Shown piece by piece: positions 48,301 to 59,291 of a stretch of 64,000 nt of DNA. Made by a program: the position numbers and the translations under genes. This DNA is from Allantophomopsis cytisporea (lineage: Eukaryota; Ascomycota; Leotiomycetes; Phacidiales; Phacidiaceae). Positions within the stretch are counted from its first letter, which is position 1; every line of letters starts with the position of its first letter. Under the pieces are notes generated by a model, which worked only from the letters and a program-made list of their open reading frames with translations, did no database searches and was not told where the DNA came from. The DNA lies in assembly GCA_024752435.1 (NCBI GenBank), contig CP103037.1, forward strand, positions 930,001 through 994,000. The letters are read 5' to 3'.

Positions 48301-49059
48301 CGCAGCTTTGGGTGACACTCCTGCTATGTACAAGATGGGTATGATACAGCTGAAGGGGCTTCTCGGCCAACCGAGAAATCCAAGAGAGGCCATTGGGTGG
48401 CTGAAGCGAGCTGCTGATGTTGCCGATGCCGAGAATCCTCACGCGTTACATGAATTAGGTCTTTTATATGAAAGCGCAAGCGGTAATGACGCGATTGTAC
48501 GCGATGAGGCATACAGTTTCTCTCTCTTCATGCAAGCTGCAAACTTGGGATATAAATTCTCACAGTTCCGACTCGGTTGTGCCTATGAATATGGACTTTT
48601 TAACCTTCCCATATCCCCACGCGACAGTATAATGTGGTACTCACGAGCTGCCGTGCAAGAAGAACATCAGTCTGAGTTGGCACTCAGTGGTTGGTACCTT
48701 ACCGGAAGCGAAGGCGTTCTTCAACAGAGCGATACAGAAGCTTACCTCTGGGCACGTAAGGCTGCAGTGGCTGGTCTGGCAAAAGCCGAATATGCTATGG
48801 GTTACTTCACAGAAGTTGGTATTGGTGCTCCTGCGAATCTGGAGGACGCAAAGAGGTGGTACTGGAGAGCTGCTGGTAAGTTTTACTTCTCCAAAAAATC
48901 AGGATGGACATAATCTGACATGAAATAGCACAAAACTTCCCAAAAGCAAGAGAACGTCTGGAGGATCTCAAGAAGGGCGGTAATAAGCCTGTGCCGAAGG
49001 CCAGAGAACGCATCTCTCGCTCACAAAAGCACGCTGAGGGCGAGTGCGCTGTTATGTAA
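45347..49059 (+). CDS. SKT5: SKT5/CHS4-like chitin synthase activator with Sel1 repeats
   Basis: Two exons: 45347..48875 and 48929..49059 (donor GTAAGT, acceptor AAATAG), giving 1219 residues. The start is the ATG at 45347 (ACAATGGAG context). Residues 1 to about 850 are disordered and rich in Gln, Pro, Gly and Tyr, with a block of tandem repeats (listed separately). From about residue 850 the sequence is ordered: SLRMSVKARPNDFNNQLLLARKL, then about seven Sel1/TPR-like repeats (residues about 910-1180), for example AMYKMGMIQLKG and EYAMGYFTEVGIG. The protein ends CAVM, a CaaX prenylation box, restored by the splice. Yeast Skt5/Chs4 activates chitin synthase III and recruits it to the bud neck, and is itself farnesylated. 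The second exon is needed to see the CaaX end. Confidence 0.92.
46186..46630 (+). repeat. Coding tandem repeats in SKT5 (five YGRPSxDxxR units)
   Basis: Five imperfect units of about 30-40 residues share a YxRPSxD or YGRTSQD core, QRPPQNFN and a PxRxPSxD spacer. They lie in the disordered N-terminal half, and the copy number may vary between strains. Confidence 0.8.
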
Positions 49060-49400
49060 TCATATTCATGTGGTTGAATGTATGTAGATTCTTTTTTTCT
49101 AAATCTAGATGGTGCTGGTCTCCAATCTCGGCAGGCGGCTAGCTTGAATTTGTTTGTTATTTGCAAAGGGTAGCAATTTGGGCGTAGGTTACAGCCGGGA
49201 TCGGGGCATGTGTTCATATGCAGACGAATGCATGTATATAATAATACAAGGAAACTTTATATCTATGACCAGACCAGCTTGAGGTCCACCACATCCTACA
49301 CTTCTGTATACAATATAGCAATTATCGGATGCTGATATTGTGATTTCTTCTGTCTTCCCACCCCAATCTAATTCCCACCTGATGTGAAAGTGCGATGTGT
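49060..49400. other. Convergent intergenic region, 341 bp
   Basis: Between the 3' ends of SKT5 and the pyruvate carrier. Nothing recognised. Confidence 0.5.
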
Positions 49401-50230
49401 TTACTTAACAAGCTCCTTAACGTCCTCCTTAACACCCTGTGCGGCAGCAATTGCGGACTTCTTAGCATCTTCAGCTTGCTGAAGAGCAGTCTTACCCTCT
49501 TCACTTCGTTGCCAGGTGAGAATGCGACCGACTTGGACTACACCAACGATTCCAAGGAAGAAGTTGACAGCGGCCAAACTGTAATCCGAGAATTAAAATC
49601 ATCTTCGATACGAAAAAATGGAGGTGACTGATACGTACAGGTAGTTCTTTGGCTTAATAATGAGGCACCATCTGGTCCAGATAATACCGGTAGCAGTAAG
49701 AGCGGCGTTCTGGGTAAGAGAAAGCTTCTCTGCTGGGCGCGACAAATCGGAGATACCTGCAAGGACAAGAGCCCACTGTTATGAAATTGTCAGCCTTTGT
49801 AATTATTCAAGAAGCGTTCTTCGATCCTTAAGTCCGGGGGAAGTCCGAGCACGATGTATTCCTTCCCATAAACCAATGCGGTGTATTCGACTTTATGAGA
49901 CCCAATCCATTATGTTCGCAGAATCGTTGTATTGTCGAATGCTACATACCTTCATAACAGGAGCCCTGCATGTTAAGTTAGCATCTCTCGCCCTTGGCCC
50001 CCAGTCGAGTGATTCATAGAGTTAACCCACCAGAAATGTACAGTCTTGAATCCAACAGGGCTGTCCCACATTCTCTTAAAGAATGAAGCTTGTGCCTCGG
50101 CAGCTGGAGCAGTGCTCTGGTATCTTTGACCGACACGGCCGGCAGTCTTGAAAGTTGTTGGGCGTGGAGTGAAGAACTGCGAGCGCATAATTGGGCGCGC
50201 GGCGCGGAACATGGTTGCTGGAGAAGACAT
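49401..50230 (-). CDS. Mitochondrial pyruvate carrier subunit (MPC2/MPC3 type)
   Basis: Four exons: 50230..50031, 49965..49950 (a 16-nt exon), 49775..49639 and 49578..49401, giving 176 residues. The MPC signature HFWAPVMKWALVLAGISDLSRP is assembled from three exons, followed by LSLTQNAALTATGIIWTRWCLIIKPKNYLLAAVNFFLG, typical of the MPC2 branch. The N-terminal 50 residues are basic and Ser/Thr-rich, which fits an MPC2/FMP43-like extension, and the C-terminal tail is charged. The carrier imports pyruvate across the inner mitochondrial membrane as a heterodimer with MPC1. The start is the ATG at 50230 (MSSPATMFRAARP). Without the 16-nt exon the frame breaks, which supports it. Confidence 0.92.
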
Positions 50231-50509
50231 GATACACAATTGACAACAAGGTTCAGGAGGTATTCGAGTAAAGAAGAAGAGATGCTCGTGGTGGTGGAAG
50301 TAGGTAAGCTAAGATGTCGGTGATTTCGTCAAGGTCCTGTTATCGCAGTTGGGACGGTTCAATCTCAGTTGCATAACGCCGCATAACGAATAAGGTTTTG
50401 TGCAGGATTTGTGCACCACATATCCCTGCCGTTCTCGACAACGGCGGTCATTGCTCTCAGCTCACGACGACTTCTCGACCAATACCACGCAATTGATTCG
50501 CGAGCAAAG

Positions 50510-51097
50510 ATGTCGGGCAAATACGCTTTCACCCAGACCTTGAAGGAGGTGCGCTTCTTGTTCTGCCAGACCGGCGACCACAGCGCTGCTACTAGGTATG
50601 CTTCACCTCTTTCAATACTGCTGCTGCTCCCGGCGCTGCATTGCAAACCGATCTTATACCTGAGAACTCTGGGGAGGATAAGATTTGGAGCGAAGCGAAA
50701 GGAGTTGAATATATGCTATGTTTTAGCTGGATAGTGGCTGACATGGTGGTGCAATAGATCTTTCCTTTCGCGCGCATATCCTACGATGAAGAAGAACAAC
50801 CCACATACACCAATCATGATCAGAGAAGCTCAAGGCACGGAACCAAGAATTTTTGCAAGATATGGTACGACTCTATTTCCTAAAGCATAACATCATCGAG
50901 AATAAGGGCGTGGATTCATCAAGTGGTCACTGGGAACTGACAGGCATGCAGCTTATGGCAAGGAGAAGAGCGAGTCATTGAAGGGTATGTTAATCCTTGA
51001 ACGTTAGACCTTATGAACAGCAATTGATTTTCATACAGGCCTTTCAGACAAGGAAATCGAGGATAAGGTTTCGGGATTGGTTAAGTCGGAAGCATAG
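50510..51097 (+). CDS. NADH:ubiquinone oxidoreductase subunit NDUFA2 (CI-B8 / 10.5 kDa)
   Basis: Four exons: 50510..50595, 50758..50864, 50952..50984 and 51039..51097, giving 94 residues. The start MSGKYAFTQTLKEVRFLFCQTGDHSAATRSFLSRAYP and the following MKKNNPHTPIMIREAQGTEPRIFARY are the conserved L51/S25/CI-B8 fold sequence; the tail YGKEKSESLKGLSDKEIEDKVSGLV is typical of fungal members. NDUFA2 is a thioredoxin-fold accessory subunit of the complex I matrix arm. Exon 3 is only 33 nt. The start is shared with a divergent promoter (279 bp) toward the pyruvate carrier. Confidence 0.93.
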
Positions 51098-52387
51098 ATT
51101 AGGAGACACTGTATATATGAGTGTAACATTACAAATCAGAGTCAAGACCATCATGAATGAACATATTCGGATTCTGCGGGCACTTGATACAGTCGGAGCC
51201 CCTATGCATTAAGAAATTTCAGTATGTAAGTACGCTGGGTGGGTTGTTGCGACACTTCAGAATACTCCATAACAAAAGACGCGTGGATTACCGCCAGGCG
51301 GTAGACAGAAATTGAATTGGGTCTTTTGGGATGGAAATATACAAGTCTCTACTATCGAGGAATGTAGTCAGAGAACTGACTGCATGATAGGTGAATAGCC
51401 TTATAAGCAGTCAGGGACGGTCCGACTATGTCTGATCTCCAGGATTTATCTGAGTAGCTCAACCCGATAGGATGGCGGTATTGACTGTGGCAATATTGAA
51501 CTTTCATTTGAAAAGTAAAAAGAATCGATACGTAGCTGGTACACAGTTGGGATATTCTAAGTGAGGTACTTTAACTTCTGTCTGCATCGTTATTTGAGGG
51601 CATGACAGTTGGAACTATTTGCGAGCCTCATATTCAGCTTTGGCTATGTATTCTATAGATCTTCACACTTGGTTTCATACCTTTATATAACCAAAACTAT
51701 CCAGATAATACTTGCTACTCAAGTAGCATGACGAGCTTGATGGTTCGGGGAGGAATGTCTGTTTTAATTTCCATTAAACCAAAGGCTTTCCATTTCTTTT
51801 CATGCATTTCCATATGACTGATACCGTGAGATTGACAGCCATTGATGATGTAGAACGGTCAATTCCCCACATTTGTATAATACTCTAGAGTTGTCCAGTT
51901 GCCTAGTACCGTGGGGGTGTTTCGATAACATTTAACTAGAAAAGTATGTTTTAGCAATGATAGATACATACCCCAGAGGAAAACCTATGTATAATTCAAC
52001 CACAAAACAAAACAAAATTAAAGGGAAGAGAGAAAACGAAAAAAGACCTTGGACTCTGAAAAACCAGGGGATGGGCCTACAGATGATCAAATGGTATATA
52101 TATATATAAGGAAGATCCTGAAATCGTCACAGATGAATCCGAAAATAGCCTTTTGTTTATCAATTCTGCGGGCCGACACGCGAAGTGGCTAAAGCTCTCG
52201 ATGAGCTCTCAACGTCTAAACGTCATCAATCTTCATATGCAGCCATCTCCAAACTACAAAGTCTACCAGCACCCTGTTCATTGCTATACAACATCATAGA
52301 TTGTACTTACAACCCATCACTAACCTCGATAATTCTGTCAAAATAGCTTCCTCAGCAACTTTGCGTCTCCAACGCATCGTCCGCGCG
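51098..52387. other. Intergenic 1.3 kb before the flavoprotein gene
   Basis: No gene recognised. A (TA)n run lies at about 52095-52106. It should hold the promoter of the next gene. Confidence 0.5.
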
Positions 52388-53257
52388 ATGTCTACACAAT
52401 CGACCACCCCAGCCTCTTTGGGCGAAGCGCCTTGGAAATCTCTCTTCCTCAATCATCTCACAAAACTCGAATCTCCCGAATTTGCCTTCTCATCCCTCCA
52501 ACGCTCTGAAGATCCTCACTCTCCGACTCCATACGTCCCACGTGTGCGATACTGCATCTATCGTGGCATGTGGGCCTCCCTCCCGGAGAACAAGCATTAC
52601 GATGGACCGAAGAATGAGAAGGTGTATGATAGTGATCTTTTAACCTTCACAAGTGATGTGCGAATGGCAAAAATTCCAGAGATATTTGCGAGTTCCGCCG
52701 GGCATGGCGAGGTAGCTCAGAGCCAAGGGAGCGGTGGAGGCGGACCAGTTGAAGCTGTCTTCTGGGTGAAAGATACCATGACGCAGTGGAGATTCAGAGG
52801 AGAGGCATTTGTTGTTGCCGAAGATATTGAGGGCGAGGGAGACGAAAGTTCTGGTGTAAGAACAGTAAAGAGCAAGATTGGTGCAAGGATGAGAGTCATT
52901 GATGAAGAGAAGAAGGAAGCTTGGAGTTGGGCTACGGAAGTCACTCACCACTTTGGTAATCTTAGTCCGGGCATGCGAGGAAGCTTCAAGAACCCATCAC
53001 CTGGTACTCCAGTCTCTACACCGCCAGCCGAGAAGGGCGTTGCTCTTGGCCAGAAGATTGATGGCTTGGACGACGAGATCGCCAGGAAGAATTTCAGGGT
53101 GGTCATCATTAGGCCCGACGAGGTCGAGCAATTGGACCTGAGTGTACCGGATAAGGCGAGGCGATGGAGATACACTTACGTAGGAGCTGACGGAGATCAT
53201 GCGGGACAAAAAGGTGACGATGTTGGTGAATGGAAGAAAGAAGAACTCTGGCCTTAA
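52388..53257 (+). CDS. Pyridoxamine 5'-phosphate oxidase-like FMN-binding protein (Alr4036 domain)
   Basis: A single exon of 289 residues. The ATG at 52388 is chosen; the frame extends upstream, but only from a TTG. The N-terminus APWKSLFLNHLTKLESPEF and then RVRYCIYRGMWA, LTFTSDVRMAKIPEI, VEAVFWVKDTMTQWRFRGEAFVV and the tail FRVVIIRPDEVEQLDLS...ARRWRYTY follow the split-barrel PNPOx-like family (PF12766 type). Members bind FMN; most are uncharacterised, and a true pyridoxamine oxidase role is not established for this branch. No signal or membrane segment is seen. A Gly/Ser-rich loop (SQGSGGGG) interrupts the barrel. Confidence 0.85.
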   Translation: MSTQSTTPASLGEAPWKSLFLNHLTKLESPEFAFSSLQRSEDPHSPTPYVPRVRYCIYRGMWASLPENKHYDGPKNEKVYDSDLLTFTSDVRMAKIPEIFASSAGHGEVAQSQGSGGGGPVEAVFWVKDTMTQWRFRGEAFVVAEDIEGEGDESSGVRTVKSKIGARMRVIDEEKKEAWSWATEVTHHFGNLSPGMRGSFKNPSPGTPVSTPPAEKGVALGQKIDGLDDEIARKNFRVVIIRPDEVEQLDLSVPDKARRWRYTYVGADGDHAGQKGDDVGEWKKEELWP

Positions 53258-54044
53258 CTGGGTGTTTCGGGTATGATCAGATATAACATAATATGAAAGT
53301 AAGTTTTCATATCAAGTCCGTGATCCACCGACAATCAGAGCTGCCGTACAAGTTTACGTGATTCAACAATCTTTCGTGGCGAGTGTTAAGAATGAATCTA
53401 GCACCACTGACTTTGATTTGGCTACATAATAGAAGCACGTGCAGATCCTAAGATACGGTATTTACTACCTGCCTAGGTGAGATAGGTAGTAATAATAATC
53501 AATCTTCTTAATATCCTCAATGAGCTTCTTTGTATACCCAGGCTCGTTCACCTTACCCTCACTATAAATGCAAGCACTATAAGGTTCCTTATCCACCTAG
53601 ATACTTGGTACGGAAAACAGAGTAAAGCAGGGACGAAAGCGATTGCTTCTTGAGTACAAGTAGTTGGTAACTGTTATGTGATCTTGTGCTTGTTTACTTG
53701 GCCTTGTTCACCTAAAGACTGCTCCTTCTCACTTTGACTTCCAACCCACCTTCACAGCAACCAAACTACAAAGAAAAACACAACACAAACACAACACCAG
53801 CCACTGTACTTTCTTTCCTCTCTTCCACGTCACAATCAACAACTCCGATCTGTTCCAACATCTGGATACTTCAAAGCTCAAATTCGCACCAGACAAAACA
53901 CAACCACATACTACACTATAGGCCAAAGCTTACCTCATTCTACCCCATCTCTCTTCCACATTACATACAGCACTGCTGCGCGCTTACTTTGAAAGCCACA
54001 GTTCACGAGTTGGTAATCATACACAACTCAGATACAACTCAATC
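53258..54044. other. Intergenic 787 bp
   Basis: Between the flavoprotein 3' end and the G-patch gene start. Pyrimidine/A-rich towards 54000, with short upstream frames that do not begin with ATG. Probably promoter and leader. Confidence 0.5.
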
Positions 54045-56782
54045 ATGCCCATCGACAAACTCACCAGTTTCTCAAATTTGATGAATCACACGATTCAATA
54101 TACCGCCTTCATGAACTACTCATGCAACGACCTCCCGGAGAGGGTAATTAGAATTATAAAGCAGGTACGTTGAAGATCACATTCCATGGACGCATTCAGC
54201 TAACACACAATTTCAGCCTCTCGAAGAGCTTGTTGAGCTTAACTACATCTCTGCTGAAGACAGAGACTTCGTGCTTCGATTTTTGCGTCATGACCCAGCT
54301 GCCATCCAGACTGTGTACGGCGGCACTTCTCGCTCAAGCGGCGAAGAAAGATGCAGCTCAGTTTTAGGAACGCAAGCTCAAATCACGTAAGTTATCCTTT
54401 TCAAATCCTGTATGATGTGTAGTCACTTATCAACTGTGTGTAGCGAGTACTTTAACACTCCAAGTGGTGCCAAACATGCCACTCGTACCGAAGGACCCAA
54501 TTATGAGAACCTCACCAGGGAGCCCACTAGAAGTGGCAAACCAACACTCACCGAAGAGGAAAAAGTTGAGCTTTTCAAGAAAAGCTGCTCTTCGCGTAAT
54601 GTGAAGTTGGCGCTGGCAGAGCCGTTTTCAACCCCACCTACTATCTATGATTCACAGGTCACTTCTCAGTCCCAGGCGCCTGTCGAGAAAAGCAAGTCTG
54701 ATACCGATAAGGTCTTATCACTCAACAAGAACCCTGTCAGGGGAGATACAGTTACTGGAGTTACGGTCACGACCAAATTGGCAGTCAATAGCAAGGTATC
54801 TGCGATGATGGCCAGAATGGGCTATCAGAATGGGCAAGGTCTTGGCAAAGATGGACACGGTATTCGCGAACCAGTTAGCACGAACTTACCAGTATGCAAC
54901 GGTGGTATTGGATATCAAGAAGAGTCATGCACTATTAGTTAGAGCCCAACATTGTCTCGAAGTTGCGATATATGCTAACAGTTAATTAGCTCAGGAGGCA
55001 ATTGATGATTTGATGGCCAAGAACGCTGAGGATGCTGCTCTCAATCCAGATGCCTACAATGATTGGTTCAGTGTTCCAGATCGCCGCCCAAGAAAGAACA
55101 AGACGGACCAGAACGTCGACAGCTCGAAAGAGACAGAATATAAGAAGACTTATGAGCTCTCAAAGGAATATAACTCAGCAAAGACAACCGATGAGGTGTC
55201 ACAGGAACAACACCCCGCACAGCAAGCTGAAAAGTTTCCAAAGTTGCCCGAACCAGCAAAACACACTGAGGAGCATCAACTAGATAAGACCTATCATACT
55301 TCTAAGCAACGTACTCGCGATTACCTCATGGCTCGATTCGTCAGTAGTGGCACAGGTCCCAGATATTTTTGCATCAATGCCAAGCCTTCCGGAACCTCTG
55401 CTGACGCAGTACGTACCAAGTTTATGGCCGGCACGATCGTTGAGGCTTTGTCAACCCAAACTGTTTATACTGCCAATAGTGGATGGATACCAGTTGATGT
55501 CCATGACCAGCTTCAATTGCTGCACTTTTCCTACGGTGTTTTCTTTGCCAACAACTTGACTCGCAAACTTCGGGGAAAGGTTCGCATCGGATGGTTGGAG
55601 ATTCCTGCTGAGAAGCTTTTCGAGAAGCCTGTTGACATGCCTTTTGAGATGTCTGTTGACATGCCTGCTGCAAAACCACTTGAGGAACAGCAGCAGAAAC
55701 ACTCAAGTGGTGTGAATGAGGCAGCTGCAAGATGTGGTGCTGACTTCTCACCTCATATTGAGCAGAAGATCGGCACGTCGCCCCTTTCGGATGAAAATCG
55801 TCAATCATGCGTTCCATATAATGAGCTCACTATGAAGGATGTGGCGACCAAGGGCGAGAGACGCGTGTGGGATGAAATTTTTACAACTGACATTTCTAAG
55901 ATGAAGCCGGTTGTCAAGAATGAGGAGGAGGAAGCCTGGTTTGCGGCTATCTCAGCGGGTCTGCAGAAGCACGAAAGCATGGAGTCTAAGACTGGAGCTT
56001 GGAGTTCATTTGCTAATAGCAAAGCTTCCTCTCCAACCTACTCACCAAATACAGTTTCGAAGGAGTCCAATAGTGGTGGTATTGGTGCTGACACTCCTCT
56101 CAAGCCCGCTACTGTTGGAGTTACTTCAGGCCAGAACGTTGACACCACTGCAGTCTATTCCAAGGCCAGACACACCACGAATAACGTGACTAAAATAATC
56201 AATGTCACTGAAAGTAACATGGAAAAGAATTTTCAATCTCCAGCTTGTGCAATTCAGCCCGAGATGAAGAGTCTTCCCTCCAGCCGGTCGACTTCCGCAT
56301 CCTCTGGTAAAAGCTTGCCAAAGATGAAATATCGAAAGAAGTCCCCACCTTGCCTCGGAGTCCCATCCTATGGTGGTTCAAAAGTCACCAATACAAGCAC
56401 CCCACCATCGTACCCAGGCATCCCACCTCACCTGCGAGTTCCATCCATCTGTCAAGAGACAAGCCAGAACACCCTTCCACACTTGGGAACTGCTTCTGCC
56501 TCTCTAGACTCTAAGCAGGCTCTTCCACCTCACCTCCGACCTGCTGAAAAGACGAAAGTCACTGCAGTGAAGATCACGGACTTCTTTCCAGGCTCTTTGA
56601 ATGAGAATTGGTTCCGCAGACACTTCAACTCGTTTGGAGAGATTGAAAACGTTATAAAGAGAGTTGATTCGGCTGTTCGTGAGGTGGTTGTCACGTTTAC
56701 GGATACTGAAAGCGCTATGGCAGCTGTCACCGCAGCTGAGGCTGGCATTGACGGCTGCACTTTGACTGCTGTACTCATCTGA
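54045..56782 (+). CDS. G-patch and C-terminal RRM protein, likely RNA processing
   Basis: Four exons: 54045..54164, 54217..54386, 54444..54937 and 54990..56782, giving 858 residues. A G-patch is at about residues 214-255 (MMARMGYQNGQGLGKDGHG...), with a C-terminal RRM at about 785-856 (VKITDFFPGSLNENWFRRHF, then VREVVVTFTDTESAMAAV). This order resembles SPF45/RBM17-type splicing factors, but the protein is twice as long and the RRM is not clearly a UHM. Between them lie an Ala/Lys/Glu region, a possible folded block (about residues 375-460), and a run of PPHLR/PPHLGT-like repeats near residue 745. The last intron uses a weak donor (GTTAGA), and reading past it meets a stop, so this junction is less certain. 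Nuclear RNA binding is inferred from domains. Confidence 0.75.
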
Positions 56783-57285
56783 ACACCGTCACGGTGATAA
56801 AGGGGTGATTTGATTACTGAAATGTTTCTTTCGAAGTGTTTTTCCAGACATGTTTTGTTTTCCACGTTTCGATTTTGTTACCTTCATATATTGGAATGCA
56901 GGGATCACCACTTGTTTTTGTCTGAGTAATCCCTTTTTACCCTCCGTTTGTCTGGAATTCTGAAGGAGGGTCTATACAACTTGCTTGGATGTACGCATGT
57001 ATCATTATTATCGGTGACAGCACCTCATGCACCTCATGTAAACTAGGTAGCTGAATTAATTCGATATCAAGACTTTCATTGTGCCTACTCAATGTGATGT
57101 ATCTAAAATAAAATTTTGCAACCGTTTCTAATTCGTATGACTTGAAGTCATTGCGGGTATTGATTTGTTATTTTTGAAGAAGAGTCCTCCCAAACGCCAC
57201 ACCAATCATCTAAATCATCAGTACCTCATATCATAGACCGTCGCCTGATGGAATCAGCACTAGGCCTTATGAGTGATCCACTTCT
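56783..57285. other. Convergent intergenic region, 503 bp
   Basis: Between two 3' ends. Nothing recognised. Confidence 0.5.
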
Positions 57286-57913
57286 TCACATGAACATCTT
57301 CGCAACATTCATCATGCTGCCAATGCCCATACCACCAAATTCACTCGTAGTCCTCTCGAATCTTAATTCACCATCATAGCCTCTTCCTACGCTCGTACCT
57401 CCACCAAAACTACTAAACATCTTCTCGACACCAAGAGGAAGCCGGATGCCAAATTGTCGAAGTAGAGTTGTAAGAGCTCCACCAGTGATGAGCGGCATGA
57501 TGACCAGCATGAAAACTTTCATCGGATTGCGCTTCATGTAGTAAAGCAAATCTCGGAGCAGACGTCGAAGCTGCTTATAGATCCTAGTGATATATGAGCC
57601 TCGTGGGGAACGTTTGTAATAGGAAGACCTTCCTATAGCTCATGGTCAGCCCATAATCGGCCATAAGTCATCCTCGACCCCTAGTGGAGTCCAAAAAAAA
57701 AAAATTAAAAAAAAATTAAGGTCGACGAGGACTGAGAGAAACTCTTGGTTCCCATCTCTTGAACTTACCAAAGAAAGAGCTTCGAGAAGAATTGTTATGA
57801 TGTCCTCCAAGACCAAAAATCCCACTCGATCCATGGCGACCATGACTGTGACTGCGTCCGTGCCCGCTATGGCTTCTGCCCGAAATGCTTGGGGTGCCGT
57901 CGAAGAATCCCAT
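57286..57913 (-). CDS. Small Gly/Ser/His-rich protein with one hydrophobic segment, unknown function
   Basis: Two exons: 57913..57769 and 57632..57286, giving 163 residues. I do not recognise the family. Residues 1-49 are rich in Gly, Ser and His (SGRSHSGHGRSHSHGRHG), residues 50-80 are basic (YYKRSPRGS, KQLRRLLRDLL), and a hydrophobic helix follows (about residues 90-110, VFMLVIMPLITGGALTTLL), then a Gly-rich tail. The intron (136 nt, GTAAGT...CTATAG) contains A-rich runs at 57696-57718 and is longer than most here. The layout could be a small membrane protein with a His-rich, possibly metal-binding N-terminus (inference only). Confidence 0.65.
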
Positions 57914-58412
57914 ACTTTTGGATCAAGGGATGAGAGAAAGGGTTCACGGCTAGCTTGCTTGATAGATATGCTTATCGTTCGTGGAATTAATTAAGATTTC
58001 AACGGGGTTGAACCTTTTTCTATCCAAAGCTTCTGCTTCTGATTGAAATCCCGAGATCTCCACGAGGGCTCCGTCGGTGTGATTAGGGGATTATAAGGGA
58101 ACGTGGATTTATGCTCGTGGGATTGGTGATGGCATTGACCGCTCGGGTATTTATGCGGGGGGTTGGGAAGTTGATTGGCGGCGGACGCTGCCGGGGGGTT
58201 GCTCCTCGTGCTGAAGTGGGAGACATCACGTGAACTCGCACTCATGAGTAATTCAACGAGATGCTCTGGTGCTGTCGCGCGTCATGATCAGGTCATGTGA
58301 TATTAATCACGGAACTAAGCGAGAGCTCGCTCAAACCTCGAGACAACATCCGATTATACTACGATCTCACCGTCAATCAGTTGTACCCAATTGCTCAAGT
58401 CGACCACACGCC
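57914..58412. promoter_or_regulatory. Divergent promoter region, 499 bp
   Basis: Between the starts of the small Gly-rich gene and COX13. No TATA box identified; a GC-rich block lies at 58130-58230. Confidence 0.45.
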
Positions 58413-59291
58413 ATGTTCCCACAACGATCTATGATGAAGGCCGCTGGTGCCCTTCGTTCCCCAGCTACCCGCGTCGCTTTCCAGCGCCGTTTCGCCAGCG
58501 AGCTTTCCGGTGTTGCGGACAACGCTTTCAACAGGGAGAGACAGGCTGTCAAGGATCACGCTGCTGCCACTTCTGGTACGTACCTTTGATATTGTGGATG
58601 GATCATAGTTATGTGTTCGAGGAAAGAAGGTTTCCAATTGAGAGTAAACGGGTAGCTGGGATTGGGAGAAGACGAGGGAAGGTTGAACGAACATGAGGAA
58701 CTTCGATGACGTGCAATTAAGACTGAGGACTACTTGCTGACAATATGACTTTCTGTGATATAGATCTCTGGCGCAAGCTTTCCATCTAGTAAGAACCCGA
58801 TCCAATCCGAATTGAAGTTTTATAGAGGAGGGCGATGGGGAAGTTATCTGGTGCACGAGAAGGACTTATGTGATTGATATGGAGTTGGACCTGGCAACGA
58901 CAAGGAATTGTGAGTGAGCTTGAGCTAATGCGCACTGCAGCGCCGTTGTTCCGGCTCTCATTCTCGCCAGCGCCAACGCCTACGTTCTTTGGAACGAGCA
59001 TTGGTCTCACTGGGAGCATCTCCCACCACTTGAGGAGCGCACTGAGTACCCATACCAGAACATTCGCGGCAAGAACTTCTTCTGGGGTGATGGAGACAAG
59101 GTAAGTGACTTGCATATACGGAGTGATCGTAATCAAAAGGCTAACCTATGTTCCAGACTCTTTTGTAAGTAACTATCGCATAGCACGAAGACATCGAAAT
59201 CGATTTCAAACTCCAATATGATGAGCTGGGAATAAGGATACTAACAAAACACAGCTGGAACGACAAGGTCAACTACCACAAGAAGGAGTAA
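58413..59291 (+). CDS. COX13: Cytochrome c oxidase subunit VIa
   Basis: Five exons: 58413..58575, 58764..58788 (25 nt), 58941..59100, 59157..59164 (8 nt) and 59255..59291, giving 130 residues. The presequence is basic (MFPQRSMMKAAGALRSPATRVAFQRRFAS). The mature part shows LWRKLSIYAVVPALILASANAYVLW (membrane helix), NEHWSHWEHLPPLEERTEYPYQNIRGKNFFWGDGDKTLFWNDKVNYHKKE, the subunit VIa signature and tail. The 8-nt exon ACTCTTTT has proper flanking AG and GTAAGT and is required to give the conserved DKTLFWND. Cox13 is an accessory subunit in the inner membrane that affects complex IV dimers and ATP regulation. Confidence 0.94.

Noticed and set aside
45327..48512. Long minus-strand and alternative-frame ORFs inside SKT5
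   Set aside because: They are complements of Gln/Pro/Gly-rich low-complexity coding sequence, have no motifs and fully overlap a well-supported gene.
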